Program-made: the position numbers and the translations under genes | Notes under the pieces: model-generated | The model's database searches: none | What the model saw: only the letters and a program-made list of their open reading frames with translations | What the model was told of the DNA's origin: nothing | Part shown: positions 8,658 to 17,005 of the stretch, one piece after another | How the letters are laid out: the number at the start of each line of letters is the position of its first letter | How positions within the stretch are numbered: the stretch's first letter is position 1 | From: CADEED01 sp963839685 | Lineage (GTDB): Bacteria > Pseudomonadota > Gammaproteobacteria > Steroidobacterales > Steroidobacteraceae | Length of the DNA stretch: 64,000 bases | Direction: 5' to 3' | Assembly: GCA_963839685.1 (NCBI GenBank) | Contig: CAWIVS010000012.1 | Span: 372,001-436,000 of the forward strand

Positions 8658-8738
8658 AAAAATGGGGACATTCCTATTTTCCTGGCGATCAATCAAACCT
8701 CGGGAATCTTCACGGAAAATAGGGATGTCCCTATTTTC
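8657..8738. repeat. REPIN-like pair of inverted GGGACA palindromes
   Basis: Two 22-base units, at 8659-8680 and 8716-8737, face each other across 35 bases. The right unit is a perfect palindrome (AAAATAGGGA, two bases, TCCCTATTTT). The left, compared with the reverse complement of the right, is identical at 20 of 22 positions. Inverted pairs of short palindromes in intergenic DNA are the form of REP doublets mobilised by RAYT transposases. It sits exactly between the convergent ends of pckG and the cyclase gene, reaching the latter's stop codon, and may act as a bidirectional terminator. Confidence 0.75.
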
Positions 8739-9643
8739 TACGCCTCTTCGCAGTAGAAACGAATTGTCAGGGGCGAGTCGCGCTCGGGCACGCGCCCCAG
8801 CCCGATGAGTCCTTCGCCCTTGATCTGCACACTGTCGCGGCGCACGAAGAGTTCCTCGCCGCCCTCGGCCTGCACAAAGGTGCCGTTGGTGCTCTGATCG
8901 ATCAACACGAACTTGTTGCGGTTGATCTCGATGCGTGCATGCAGGCGCGAGATCAGGTTGCCGCGGATCACGAGATCATTGTCGTCCGCGCGGCCGATGG
9001 CCACATTCGGCCGCTGCTCGGTCAGCATCACCTCTCCGCCATCAAAGGTGAGCCGAAGGCGCATGGCCCGCCGACCTTCGTGGGCCGAAATGCTTACCGA
9101 CGGCAGCATGCTGGTGATGTCTTCGGTCTGCCACAGCACTTCGAACAGCGTCACCTCTGCGCCCTGGCCCTTCAGGGTGGCGACGTCGATCTGGCGCACC
9201 GCTGACTGCCACTCGGGCGACAACTGGGCGACCATGGCTTCGGTAGTGATGATCTGGCCGGCCTTGGCCTGGCTGGTCATGCGATTGGCCGTGTGCACGG
9301 TCGACCCGAAGACATCGCGGTTCTCGACCACCACTGGTCCGCAATGGCAGCCAATGCGAATGGCGACGTGATGCCCCTCCGAGGTCAATTCCGGATTGCC
9401 CGTAATGGACTTTTGCATCTTGGCTGCAGCGTTCAACGCATCGTTGGCCACCGCAAAGGTCGACATCACCTCGTCGCCCATGGTCTTGATGACCGTGCCG
9501 CGATGCTCCTCGGTCGCATGGCGCATGATTTCAATACAGATGGCGACCACTTCCCGCGCACGCTGGTCCCCGAGCTCTTCATAGAGCCGCGTCGAGCCGA
9601 CTACGTCGGCAAAAACGATGGCAAGTTCGATGTCTTTGGCCAT
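8738..9643 (-). CDS. Class III adenylate/guanylate cyclase with C-terminal FHA domain
   Basis: The start is ATG 9643 (MAKDIELAIVFADVVGSTRL), giving 301 residues. Residues 1-170 form a class III nucleotidyl cyclase domain: the metal-binding Asp is in FADVVGSTRLYEELGD, the second in KTMGDEVMSTF, and the C-terminal motif in FGSTVHTANRMTSQAKAGQI. Residues about 205-295 form a forkhead-associated domain (VAIGRADDNDLVIRGNLISR, LHARIEINRNKFVLIDQSTN) that binds phospho-threonine peptides. So it combines cyclic-nucleotide synthesis with phospho-dependent docking, probably in the cytoplasm. Whether the product is cAMP or cGMP cannot be told. The promoter on the minus strand is good (see 9669-9696). Confidence 0.85.
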   Translation of the reverse strand: MAKDIELAIVFADVVGSTRLYEELGDQRAREVVAICIEIMRHATEEHRGTVIKTMGDEVMSTFAVANDALNAAAKMQKSITGNPELTSEGHHVAIRIGCHCGPVVVENRDVFGSTVHTANRMTSQAKAGQIITTEAMVAQLSPEWQSAVRQIDVATLKGQGAEVTLFEVLWQTEDITSMLPSVSISAHEGRRAMRLRLTFDGGEVMLTEQRPNVAIGRADDNDLVIRGNLISRLHARIEINRNKFVLIDQSTNGTFVQAEGGEELFVRRDSVQIKGEGLIGLGRVPERDSPLTIRFYCEEA

Positions 9644-9668
9644 AGCGAGCAGGACGATGGACGCGGGG

Positions 9669-9696
9669 ATTATACGCACATGACCTAGAATGTCGG
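9669..9696 (-). promoter_or_regulatory. Promoter of the cyclase-FHA gene
   Basis: Read on the minus strand: -35 CCGACA (9691-9696), 16-base spacer, -10 TATAAT (9669-9674, a perfect match), 26 bases before the ATG at 9643. Confidence 0.7.
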
Positions 9697-9727
9697 CGAT
9701 ATCCCCTAGGTACAGACTCGCCGCCGC

Positions 9728-11155
9728 ATGCGCATCTTCAAATCCCAGTTGTTCGCTGCCGCCCTGCTCTCCTTCATTTCCGGTGCTGTCGCCGCCGAAA
9801 AAGCCCCCGCGTTCCGCAAGGCCGACCTCACCGCGGCGGACACACTGCGCCAACGCGCGCTCGAAGATAACGGCGCCTGGCAGTTGATCGAGTCATTGAC
9901 CACTGAAGTGGGTGCGCGTCCCGCCGGTTCGCCCGGCGACAAGGCGGCGGTGGCGTGGGCGCTGCGCGAGATGCAGCGCATCGGCCTGGCCAACGTGCGC
10001 AGCGTGGAAGTCATGGTGCCGCACTGGGTGCGCGGCGACGCGCAATTCCAGGTGCTGGCGCCATGGCCCCAAGCCATGCCGACGCTGGCACTCGGGGGAA
10101 GTGTTGGCACTCCGCCCGACGGCATCGAGGCTGATGCCATCATGGTCAAGGACCTCGAGGCGCTGAAAAATTTGCCGGAAGGCGCGGTGCGTGAGCGCAT
10201 CGTGTACTTCAACAATCGCATGGAGCGCACTCGCGACGGCTCGGGCTACGCACGCGCCGTGACGGTGCGTGTTGCGGGACCCTCCGCGGCGGCCGCGCTC
10301 GGTGCGCTCGGCGTCGTCATCCGTTCCATCAGCACCAGCGATGAGCGCTTCCCACATACCGGTGCCCTGCGCTACACCGCCGAGGCGCCGCGCATTCCGG
10401 CGTTCGCCATTTCCAATCCCGACGCCGACGCCTTGCAACGACAGTTCGCGAGCGGCAGACCCGTGCGACTGCGCATGGCGAGCAACTCGCGCGAGCTGCC
10501 GCAGGCGCGCTCGGCAAACGTCATCGGCGAAGTGCCCGGCACCGATCGCGCCAGCGAGATCGTGATCCTCGGCGCACACCTCGACTCCTGGGATCCGGGT
10601 GTCGGCGCAATCGACGACGGTGCGGGAGTTGCCATCATGATGACCGTCGGCAAACTGATCCAGGCGCTGGATGGCAAACCGCGGCGCACGATCCGCGTGG
10701 TGCTGTTTGCAAACGAGGAATTCGGCACCTCCGGCTCACTGGCCTACCTGGCCGCGAACCAGGAGGCGGTCAGCCAGCACGTGCTGGGATTCGAGGCGGA
10801 CTTTGGCGCTGGTCCGGTGTGGCGCCTAGCTAGTCGCGTGAACCCGGCACAGCTGCCGGCGGTTGAGCAGATTTTCCGCACGCTTGCCCCACTGAAACTG
10901 GAGCGCGGCAACAACGAGGCGCGCGGCGGCGCCGACCTGGACGGGCTCAGCAAGCTCGGTATGCCCATACTCGATCCAGGACTCGATGGGACGTACTACT
11001 TCGATGTTCATCACACCGCCAATGACACTCTGTCCAAGGTCGACCCGGCGGCCTTGCGCCAGGCGGTGGCGGCTTATGCGGTCAGTGTGTGGCTCGGAGC
11101 GCAATACCCTGGAGACTGGGAGCGGGTACCCGCTCCCCAGCCGCCGAATCGTTGA
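9728..11155 (+). CDS. Secreted M28-family zinc peptidase with PA domain
   Basis: A 475-residue protein with a signal peptide (MRIFKSQLFAAALLSFISGA, cut near VAA). An N-terminal prosegment and a protease-associated insert (about 130-260) precede the M28 catalytic core. Zinc ligands can be seen in GAHLDSWDPGVGAIDDGAGV, in FANEEFG (catalytic Glu-Glu), in the Asp of GFEADFGAGPV and in FDVHHTANDT. These are the di-zinc aminopeptidase/carboxypeptidase Q-like signatures. It probably trims peptides in the periplasm. It is divergent from the cyclase gene with a gap of 84 bases. The reading frame is intact. Confidence 0.9.
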   Translation: MRIFKSQLFAAALLSFISGAVAAEKAPAFRKADLTAADTLRQRALEDNGAWQLIESLTTEVGARPAGSPGDKAAVAWALREMQRIGLANVRSVEVMVPHWVRGDAQFQVLAPWPQAMPTLALGGSVGTPPDGIEADAIMVKDLEALKNLPEGAVRERIVYFNNRMERTRDGSGYARAVTVRVAGPSAAAALGALGVVIRSISTSDERFPHTGALRYTAEAPRIPAFAISNPDADALQRQFASGRPVRLRMASNSRELPQARSANVIGEVPGTDRASEIVILGAHLDSWDPGVGAIDDGAGVAIMMTVGKLIQALDGKPRRTIRVVLFANEEFGTSGSLAYLAANQEAVSQHVLGFEADFGAGPVWRLASRVNPAQLPAVEQIFRTLAPLKLERGNNEARGGADLDGLSKLGMPILDPGLDGTYYFDVHHTANDTLSKVDPAALRQAVAAYAVSVWLGAQYPGDWERVPAPQPPNR

Positions 11156-11183
11156 ATAGTCGCGGAGCTCCCCGCGTCGCGAC

Positions 11184-11480
11184 TCAAACCGCCGCTGGCA
11201 CCGGCATCAGGCGGCGGCGCTGCTCGGCTTGCACCTGCTCGAGAGTCAGGTGTGTCGCGGCGGCCACCGAACTCAACACCGGATGTGCCGCGCTGCGCGG
11301 CAGGCTGAGACCGTGAGTTCGCTCCCAGGCGCGAATCCTTGCGTCGGGCGTATTCGTGATTGCAGTCAATTCCAACAACTCGTCGCGACGACGGTCATCC
11401 GCGTGCAACTGTTCCATCGCAAGGCGGGCCCGATAATCAGAATTCAATTCGCCGGGGATCATCGCCAGTATGTCTTTCAA
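11184..11480 (-). CDS. Small hypothetical protein, helical
   Basis: A 98-residue polar, helix-forming protein starting at TTG 11480 with GGAG about ten bases upstream; no ATG fits better. Composition is Arg/Glu/Leu-rich (YRARLAMEQLHADDRRRDEL, RIRAWERTHGLSLPRS) and it has no signal peptide or membrane segment. It lies convergent to the M28 peptidase and downstream of dusA on the same strand. I do not recognise the family. Codon use is like that of the neighbours, which supports a real gene. Confidence 0.5.
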   Translation of the reverse strand: MKDILAMIPGELNSDYRARLAMEQLHADDRRRDELLELTAITNTPDARIRAWERTHGLSLPRSAAHPVLSSVAAATHLTLEQVQAEQRRRLMPVPAAV

Positions 11481-11567
11481 TGCATGCGCTCCAAAGTAAG
11501 TGGCGCTGCAGTTTGAGCTCTTTTGAGGCAGATTGACACCGCCATTGGCGCCTGGCGGTGCATAGCC

Positions 11568-12657
11568 TCAGGCAGCCGCCTCGTTGAGGAGATCGCAGGC
11601 TTCGCCGGCATTCAGCAGCAAATCCGGTGATGCGTCCGGCGACCGTGCGCCTTCGGAAAGTTGTCGCCGGAATTCCTTCGCGCCCGGCTGACCCGCATAC
11701 AACCCCAGCATGTGACGCGTGATCGAGCTCAGGCGTTCGCCACGCGCCTATTTCGCGGCGCGCATAACCCGCCATGCGCTCGAGCATTTGCGCGCGTGAA
11801 GCGCGCGCCGCACCACTCCCGGACAACTCCGCGAGCAACATGGGCCGGTGGTAAGCCTCGCGGCCGAGCATTACGCCGTCCGCCCACTCCAGGTGGTCGA
11901 CGACCTGCTCGGGGGTGCGCAGTCCGCCGTTGAGCACCACCGGCACCGGCTTGATGCGCTCCCGGAGGTCGTAGACCACGTCATAACGGAGCGGCGGAAT
12001 TTCGCGGTTGTCGCGTGGCGACCAGGCTCCCAGCACCGCCTTGCGCGCGTGCACGATGACTGCCGAACTGCCCGCCGAGACGATGCCGTCGACGAAGTCG
12101 TCGAGCGCCGCGGACTCGGCAGCCCCGAAGCGTGATGCGGCCGCACGTGCCGATTCTCGCCGCGACATGCCTTCCTCACCGAGCTCGCTCGCGTCCACCA
12201 CGCCGATTCGCAGTTTCACGGTGACCGGAACCGTCACGGCCGCGCGCATGGCCGCCACACAATCCGCAACCACACGGGGGCGCTGCATCAGGCAGGCGCC
12301 GAACGCACCGGAATGCACCCGGTCACTCGGGCATCCGCAGTTGAGATTGATTTCGTCGTAGCCCAACGATTCACCGATGCGCGCCGCTTCCGCGAGCGCA
12401 ACCGGATCACTGCCGCCGAGCTGCAGCGCAACCGGATGTTCCTCCGGATCGAACCGCAGCAGCTTGGCGCGGTCGCCTCGCAGCACGGCGCCGGTGGTGA
12501 TCATCTCCGTATATAGAAGAGTGTCTGGCGCAAAGCCGCGCAGGAAGAAGCGGCAGTGCCGGTCCGTCCAGTCCATCATCGGCGCGACTGAGATGCGCCG
12601 GTCGATGGGTGTGCTGTTTTTCTCGACGGAAATGCCTAATTTTGTAGCGTTTTCCAA
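11568..12657 (-). CDS. dusA: tRNA-dihydrouridine synthase A (frameshift near 11755)
   Basis: DusA reduces uridine 20/20a in the D-loop of tRNA with FMN and NADPH. Recognisable segments: SVAPMMDWTDRHCRFFLR, LYTEMITTGAVL, LNLNCGCPSDRVHSGAFGAC with the catalytic Cys, the substrate/FMN region KLRIGV, and HARKAVLGAWSPRDNREIPP, which is specific to DusA. After residue 300 the frame changes at GAAATAGGCGCG (about 11755). Removing one G restores the expected C-terminus (ARGERLSSITRHMLGLYAGQ...) ending at TGA 11568-11570. The start is uncertain: TTG 12657 is the most upstream option and lacks a clear ribosome site. Confidence 0.88.
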
Positions 12658-12708
12658 GTGGCGTGTTTCTGCGGGGCTCCAGCGGATTTCGGGGAGTTTA
12701 CTGGTTGC

Positions 12709-12759
12709 TGAGGGGACATAAAGAAGACAAGAATGGTTTTGAGCTTTCTTGTCCCCTCA
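12709..12759. repeat. GGGGACA hairpin with two alternative stems
   Basis: TGAGGGGACA (12709-12718) pairs perfectly with TGTCCCCTCA (12750-12759). Inside, GACAAGAA (12726-12733) pairs with TTCTTGTC (12746-12753). The two stems overlap and cannot both form. The GGGGACA core recalls the 8657-8738 repeat. It lies between divergent dusA and rluF, in the rluF leader. Confidence 0.55.
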
Positions 12760-12782
12760 AAAGCCGTCCTGGGTTTTTCTGC

Positions 12783-13544
12783 ATGACACGACCTCCCACG
12801 CCTCCAGAAAACCCGGAACACCCACGCCTCTCCAAGCGCATGGGCGAACTCGGCCTGTGCTCACGGCGCGAGGCGGATCGCTGGATCACCAGCGGCTGGG
12901 TGAAAGTGGATGGCCAGGTCGTCGACACACTCGGCGTACGGGTGCCACCCAACGCACGCATCGAGATCGATCGGGCTGCACGGGAACACCAGAGCGGACA
13001 GGTCACCATCCTGCTGCACAAGCCGCTGGGCTATGTCTCCGGCCAGGCCGAAGACGGCTACGAACCCGCCATCGTGCTGATCCGTCCGGAGAATCGCTGG
13101 GCGGCGGATCCCTCGCCCCTACAGTTCCAGCAGGGACACCTGCGTGCGCTCGCCCCCGCCGGCCGACTGGATATCGACTCTACCGGGCTGCTGGTGCTCA
13201 CCCAGGATGGACGCGTCGCGAAGCAGCTGATCGGCGAGGACTCCTCGGTCGAGAAGGAATACCTCGTGCGGGTCGAGGGCAACCTCTCTGCCGCGGGCCT
13301 GAAGCAACTGCAGTACGGCCTGACGCTCGATGGCGTGAAGCTGAAGCCTGCTCAGGTGTCATGGCAGAACGAACACCAGCTGCGCTTCGTACTGCGCCAG
13401 GGCCGCAAGCGCCAGATCCGTCGCATGTGCGAGCTCGTGGGTCTGTTCGTGACCGGGTTGAAGCGCGTCCGCAGCGGTAACGTACCGTTGGGAGGATTAC
13501 CGGTGGGCAAGTGGCGATACTTGCGACCCGACGAGAAGTTCTGA
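12783..13544 (+). CDS. rluF: 23S rRNA pseudouridine synthase, RsuA/RluB/RluF family
   Basis: A 253-residue protein. Residues about 15-60 form an S4 RNA-binding domain (LSKRMGELGLCSRREADRWI). The catalytic domain carries the Asp motif APAGRLDIDSTGLLVLTQDG, a KEYLVRV strand, and the family's C-terminal GRKRQIRRMCELVG. Length and the LCSRREAD start fit RluF (U2604 of 23S rRNA) best, but RluB/RluE-type specificity cannot be excluded. The start is ATG 12783; the frame is open upstream through the hairpin repeat, which is non-coding. It is divergent to dusA, so two RNA-modification genes share an upstream region. The frame is intact. Confidence 0.82.
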   Translation: MTRPPTPPENPEHPRLSKRMGELGLCSRREADRWITSGWVKVDGQVVDTLGVRVPPNARIEIDRAAREHQSGQVTILLHKPLGYVSGQAEDGYEPAIVLIRPENRWAADPSPLQFQQGHLRALAPAGRLDIDSTGLLVLTQDGRVAKQLIGEDSSVEKEYLVRVEGNLSAAGLKQLQYGLTLDGVKLKPAQVSWQNEHQLRFVLRQGRKRQIRRMCELVGLFVTGLKRVRSGNVPLGGLPVGKWRYLRPDEKF

Positions 13545-13563
13545 AGAGTAGCTGCTTGCGTAG

Positions 13564-14724
13564 TCAACGTGCGAGCCGCCAAAGGGACGTGATTTCAGCC
13601 GCGCGCGCGTCATGAAGCGGATCCGTTTTGTCAGCGGCTCGCGGGTGTCGCGGCGGTACATCGTTTCGGCCGAGGACGCGCAAGCCCGCAGCCTCGAACT
13701 CTTCGAGCAATTGCGCGCGGGTCCTCAAGCCTAAGAGCTCCGCCAGGTCGGAAAGGATCAACCACCCCTCACCGCCCGGCGTGAGATGCCCTGGCAACGC
13801 CCGCAAAAATCCGCGCAGCATTCGGCTGTCGGGATCGTAGATTCCGTTTTCCATGGGCGAGCTCGGCCGCGCCGGAATCCATGGCGGGTTGCAGATCACG
13901 AGCGCCGCGCGACCCTCCGGAAAAAGGTCCGCCTGCACGACATCGATGCGTTCGATGAGCCCAAGCTGTCGAACGTTCTCACGCGCACACGCCAACGCGC
14001 GTGGATCGAGATCGGTCGCGATAACGCGTTCGATGCCACGCCGTGCGAGTACCGCGGCGAGCACACCGGTGCCCGTGCCGATATCGAAAGCAACGCTTGC
14101 TGAAGCGCACGCCGCTGGCAGAGGCGCCGTCGCGATGAGGTCCACGTACTCACGGCGAATCGGCGCGAAGACACCGAAGTGCGGATGAATTCGGCCACCT
14201 GCTTCCGGAATCTCGATGCCTGTCGTGCGCCACTCGTGCGCACCGATCACACCGAGCAACGCTCGCAGCGATGTGACTGATGCAGTCTCCGCGGGACCGA
14301 ACGCGTCGGCGCAGGCTTGCCGAATATCGGGTGCTCTGCGCAACGGGATCGAGTAGTCGTCGTTGAGCGGGATCAAGAGCGCATTCAACGTGCGGGCCCG
14401 TTGCGACCTGGCTTGTCGGTAGAGATGGAATGCGTCGGCCGGGCCGGCGATCGGAGTTGCGGTCGAGGCTCGCGAACTACGCTGCCGACGATCCGCGCGA
14501 TTCCCCAACGCAGTCAACATCTGGCGCGCCTGTTGAAAGTCACCGCGCCAGAGAAGCGCGGTCCCTTGACACGCGAGACCATAGGCCTCGTCCGCCGTGA
14601 AGTTTCCGTCAGCGACAACGACGCGCGCGGGAGGCGGCGCATCGTTATGGGAGCGCCACCGTGCCTCGAATGCCTTGCCGTCTTCGAGCCAATGAATGAT
14701 CGGGATCGAGCCTCGGTCAGTCAC
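13564..14724 (-). CDS. Class I SAM-dependent methyltransferase, PrmC/RlmG-like
   Basis: A 386-residue protein with an N-terminal region of about 170 residues without clear motif, then a Rossmann methyltransferase. The SAM loop is FDIGTGTGVLAAVLARRG and the acidic residue at the end of strand 2 is in VIATDLDPRALACA. The NPPW tetrapeptide (VICNPPWIPAR) is typical of enzymes that methylate an amino nitrogen (glutamine side chains as in PrmC, or guanine/adenine bases). The C-terminus ends at 13564, convergent with rluF. The short gene at 14728 lies immediately upstream on the same strand, so the two may be co-transcribed. The exact substrate is unknown. Confidence 0.75.
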   Translation of the reverse strand: MTDRGSIPIIHWLEDGKAFEARWRSHNDAPPPARVVVADGNFTADEAYGLACQGTALLWRGDFQQARQMLTALGNRADRRQRSSRASTATPIAGPADAFHLYRQARSQRARTLNALLIPLNDDYSIPLRRAPDIRQACADAFGPAETASVTSLRALLGVIGAHEWRTTGIEIPEAGGRIHPHFGVFAPIRREYVDLIATAPLPAACASASVAFDIGTGTGVLAAVLARRGIERVIATDLDPRALACARENVRQLGLIERIDVVQADLFPEGRAALVICNPPWIPARPSSPMENGIYDPDSRMLRGFLRALPGHLTPGGEGWLILSDLAELLGLRTRAQLLEEFEAAGLRVLGRNDVPPRHPRAADKTDPLHDARAAEITSLWRLAR

Positions 14725-14727
14725 AGC

Positions 14728-14988
14728 TCACTTCAGCAGCGGGTGATCTTCCGGCAGCTGCTTCGAATACCAGATAGCCAGCTTGTGCCGCATGGTTGCC
14801 TCAGCGACCTGGTCTTCGGGCAGCGGCTGGATCATCTTGTCGTGCACCAGGAGCCGGTAAACGTAGAGCAACTTCTGGCTCGCGGAATCCGTCGGCTCGA
14901 ATTCAACGGCGCCGCGCTCTTGGGCGTATTTCATCGCTGCGAGCAGTCCCGCCTTGAACAGCTCAGCCTCGTGTTTAAGTTTCTTCAT
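14728..14988 (-). CDS. DUF5062-like small protein
   Basis: An 86-residue cytoplasmic protein starting at ATG 14988 (MKKLKHEAELFKAGLLAAMK). It contains LLYVYRLLVHDKMIQPLP and ends MRHKLAIWYSKQLPEDHPLL. This matches my recollection of the DUF5062 family of gammaproteobacteria, which has no assigned function. It is all-helical by appearance. Its stop lies three bases from the methyltransferase start, so the two form an operon. An upstream in-frame ATG would add 13 residues without similarity. Confidence 0.65.
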   Translation of the reverse strand: MKKLKHEAELFKAGLLAAMKYAQERGAVEFEPTDSASQKLLYVYRLLVHDKMIQPLPEDQVAEATMRHKLAIWYSKQLPEDHPLLK

Positions 14989-15074
14989 GGTGATAGCGAT
15001 CCGATAATTCCAAATTCGTCGGTCCAATCCGTCATGGGAGCACGCTGACAGTTCCTTTCAACACCCGGCTCATC

Positions 15075-16445
15075 TCACGCATCGCGAAAGACTATATCAG
15101 CGCGCCCGGTCGCGCCCTCGACCCGCCGATGCGCCAGCGAACCCGCGACGTAGGTGGACTCGATGGCGCGGTCGTCGCCGAGGGTCATCTGGATGAACAG
15201 TGCTTCTTCGAGCGATTGACACGCGCGCATGCGGAAGTCGATCACGGACGTCGACCTGAGATCGAGCACGATCAGGTCGGCTTCCATGCCGGGCGCAATG
15301 CTGCCGATCTGATCCTCGAGGCATAGCGCGCGCGCCGCGCCGCGTGTTGCGAGATAGAAGGCCTGCGGCGACGCCAGCGATTCACCCCGTAGCTGGGCAA
15401 CCTTGTAGGCCTCGTTCATGGTCTGCAGCATCGAAAATGATGTCCCGGCGCCAATGTCGGTGGCAAGACCCACACGCACCGGCCGTTCACGCTTCGCCGC
15501 GTTCGCGACACTGAACAAACCGCTGCCGAGGAACAGGTTCGAGGTCGGGCAATGCGCGATGGCGGTGCCGGTTTCGTGGCAGCGGCGCAGTTCATCTTCG
15601 GTGAGCCAGACGCCGTGTCCATAAATTGCCCGCGGGCCGAGTTGGCCGAAATGATCGTAAACGTCGAGGTAACTCTTGCGCTCGGGATATAGCTTGCGGA
15701 TCCATGCCACTTCATCGCGGTTCTCGGATACATGCGATTGCAGGTAGGTGCCCGGATGTTCGGCCCACAACTGCCCTGCCATCGCCATCTGTTCCGGCGT
15801 GCTCGAGGCCGCGAATCGCGGTGTCACGCAGTAAAGGTTCCGCCCCCGGCCATGCCATCTCGCGATCAGCGCGCGTGATTCGTCGTAACCCCGTTGCACC
15901 GTGTCGGTGAGTGCGGCCGGCGCATTCCGGTCCATGAGCACCTTGCCGGCGATCATGCGCATGTTGCGCGCCGCGGCGGCGTCGAAAAACGCGTCCACCG
16001 ATTGCGGGTGGACGGTGCAATAAACGGCTGCGGTGGTGGTACCGGCGCGCAGACATTCATCCAGGAACACGCTCGCAACCCCGCGTGCGTGATCCGCCGA
16101 GGAGAACGCCTGCTCCGCGACGAAGGTGTACCTGTCGAGCCAGTCGATCAGCTGCGCGCCATACGAGCCGATCACCTGCGTCTGCGGATAGTGCACATGG
16201 CAGTCGATGAAGCCGGGAAGAATGAGCATGTCCGGGCCCGTGACCCGGACCGGTGTTTCCGCGGAAAGCTTCGGCAGCACGTCAGCAGCAGCGCCAAAGT
16301 GGCTGATCCTGCCCGCCTCCATCACGACGAGGGCATCGGATTCGTAACGCAGGGCCGCATCGACGCCAACCTCGAACGGATCGGCGACGAAGGTCAGCGC
16401 CGCGCCGCGCAGCGCGTGTCGCTTCCCGGAATTCTGGTCTGGCAT
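15075..16445 (-). CDS. guaD: Guanine deaminase
   Basis: Converts guanine to xanthine in purine catabolism; a metal-dependent amidohydrolase. The 456-residue protein has the zinc motif HVH in PGFIDCHVHYPQTQVIGSYG, a segment characteristic of guanine deaminases, followed by QLIDWLDRYTF. Further ligands are seen in LQSHVSEN, YGHGVWL and GLATDIGAGTSFSML. The start ATG 16445 is chosen over a TTG two codons earlier. The frame is intact. No other purine-degradation genes are adjacent. Upstream is a 560-base divergent region shared with the TPR regulator. Confidence 0.94.
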   Translation of the reverse strand: MPDQNSGKRHALRGAALTFVADPFEVGVDAALRYESDALVVMEAGRISHFGAAADVLPKLSAETPVRVTGPDMLILPGFIDCHVHYPQTQVIGSYGAQLIDWLDRYTFVAEQAFSSADHARGVASVFLDECLRAGTTTAAVYCTVHPQSVDAFFDAAAARNMRMIAGKVLMDRNAPAALTDTVQRGYDESRALIARWHGRGRNLYCVTPRFAASSTPEQMAMAGQLWAEHPGTYLQSHVSENRDEVAWIRKLYPERKSYLDVYDHFGQLGPRAIYGHGVWLTEDELRRCHETGTAIAHCPTSNLFLGSGLFSVANAAKRERPVRVGLATDIGAGTSFSMLQTMNEAYKVAQLRGESLASPQAFYLATRGAARALCLEDQIGSIAPGMEADLIVLDLRSTSVIDFRMRACQSLEEALFIQMTLGDDRAIESTYVAGSLAHRRVEGATGRADIVFRDA

Positions 16446-17005
16446 CCGCAAAAGTTTAGCCGATGACCCAGGGCCTCATGCCCGAAGGTTGGAGCTCTCG
16501 GCGGAACAGCAGCCATGAAACGCGAGCAGCAGATTGTCGCCATCGGCGCCGCTCTCGCCACCTTCGTGTCAGTGGAAATCTGCAGATGTTCCGGCATGCG
16601 CCGTCGTCTTCATGGTGGCGCGACTGCTGTACTCGCTGGTGTGAGCATGACAACTCGATGACCGCGGCGATCCTCCGCGTCGCGCGCGCACGACGCCCGC
16701 AACATTGCAACGCACATGATTCGAACTAGTGTCAGCGGTTGGACCAAAGTCCCATGGCCGGGAACTATGTTTGGAAGCCTACTGCCCACCCGCAAGGTCG
16801 TGTTTGTGCGACTGATTTGGGCTTGGTGGCGCCTCGCCGGCGAGTGCATCTGCGATGCCGGCACCCCTCCTCGGGGAGCGCCGACCGGGCGACCCGCAAA
16901 TCTCGAGATGAAGGTTCAAGAGGGCTTCTGCGCAACAGCCGGCAAGCGCCGACTGCAGATTCGCTTCGCAACCGCACAAGGCTAGTTAGACCGCGGAGCT
17001 AAAGT
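16446..17005. other. Intergenic region without a recognised gene
   Basis: 560 bases between divergent guaD and the TPR regulator. Short open frames exist on both strands but none has a ribosome site, family similarity or coherent composition. I see no riboswitch or clear promoter pair. A GC-rich stretch near 16850-16900 can fold (CCCCTCCTCGGGG), which may only reflect composition. Confidence 0.4.

Noticed and set aside
16463..16985. Several short frames on both strands in the guaD-regulator gap
   Set aside because: No ribosome sites, no coherent composition, no family similarity.
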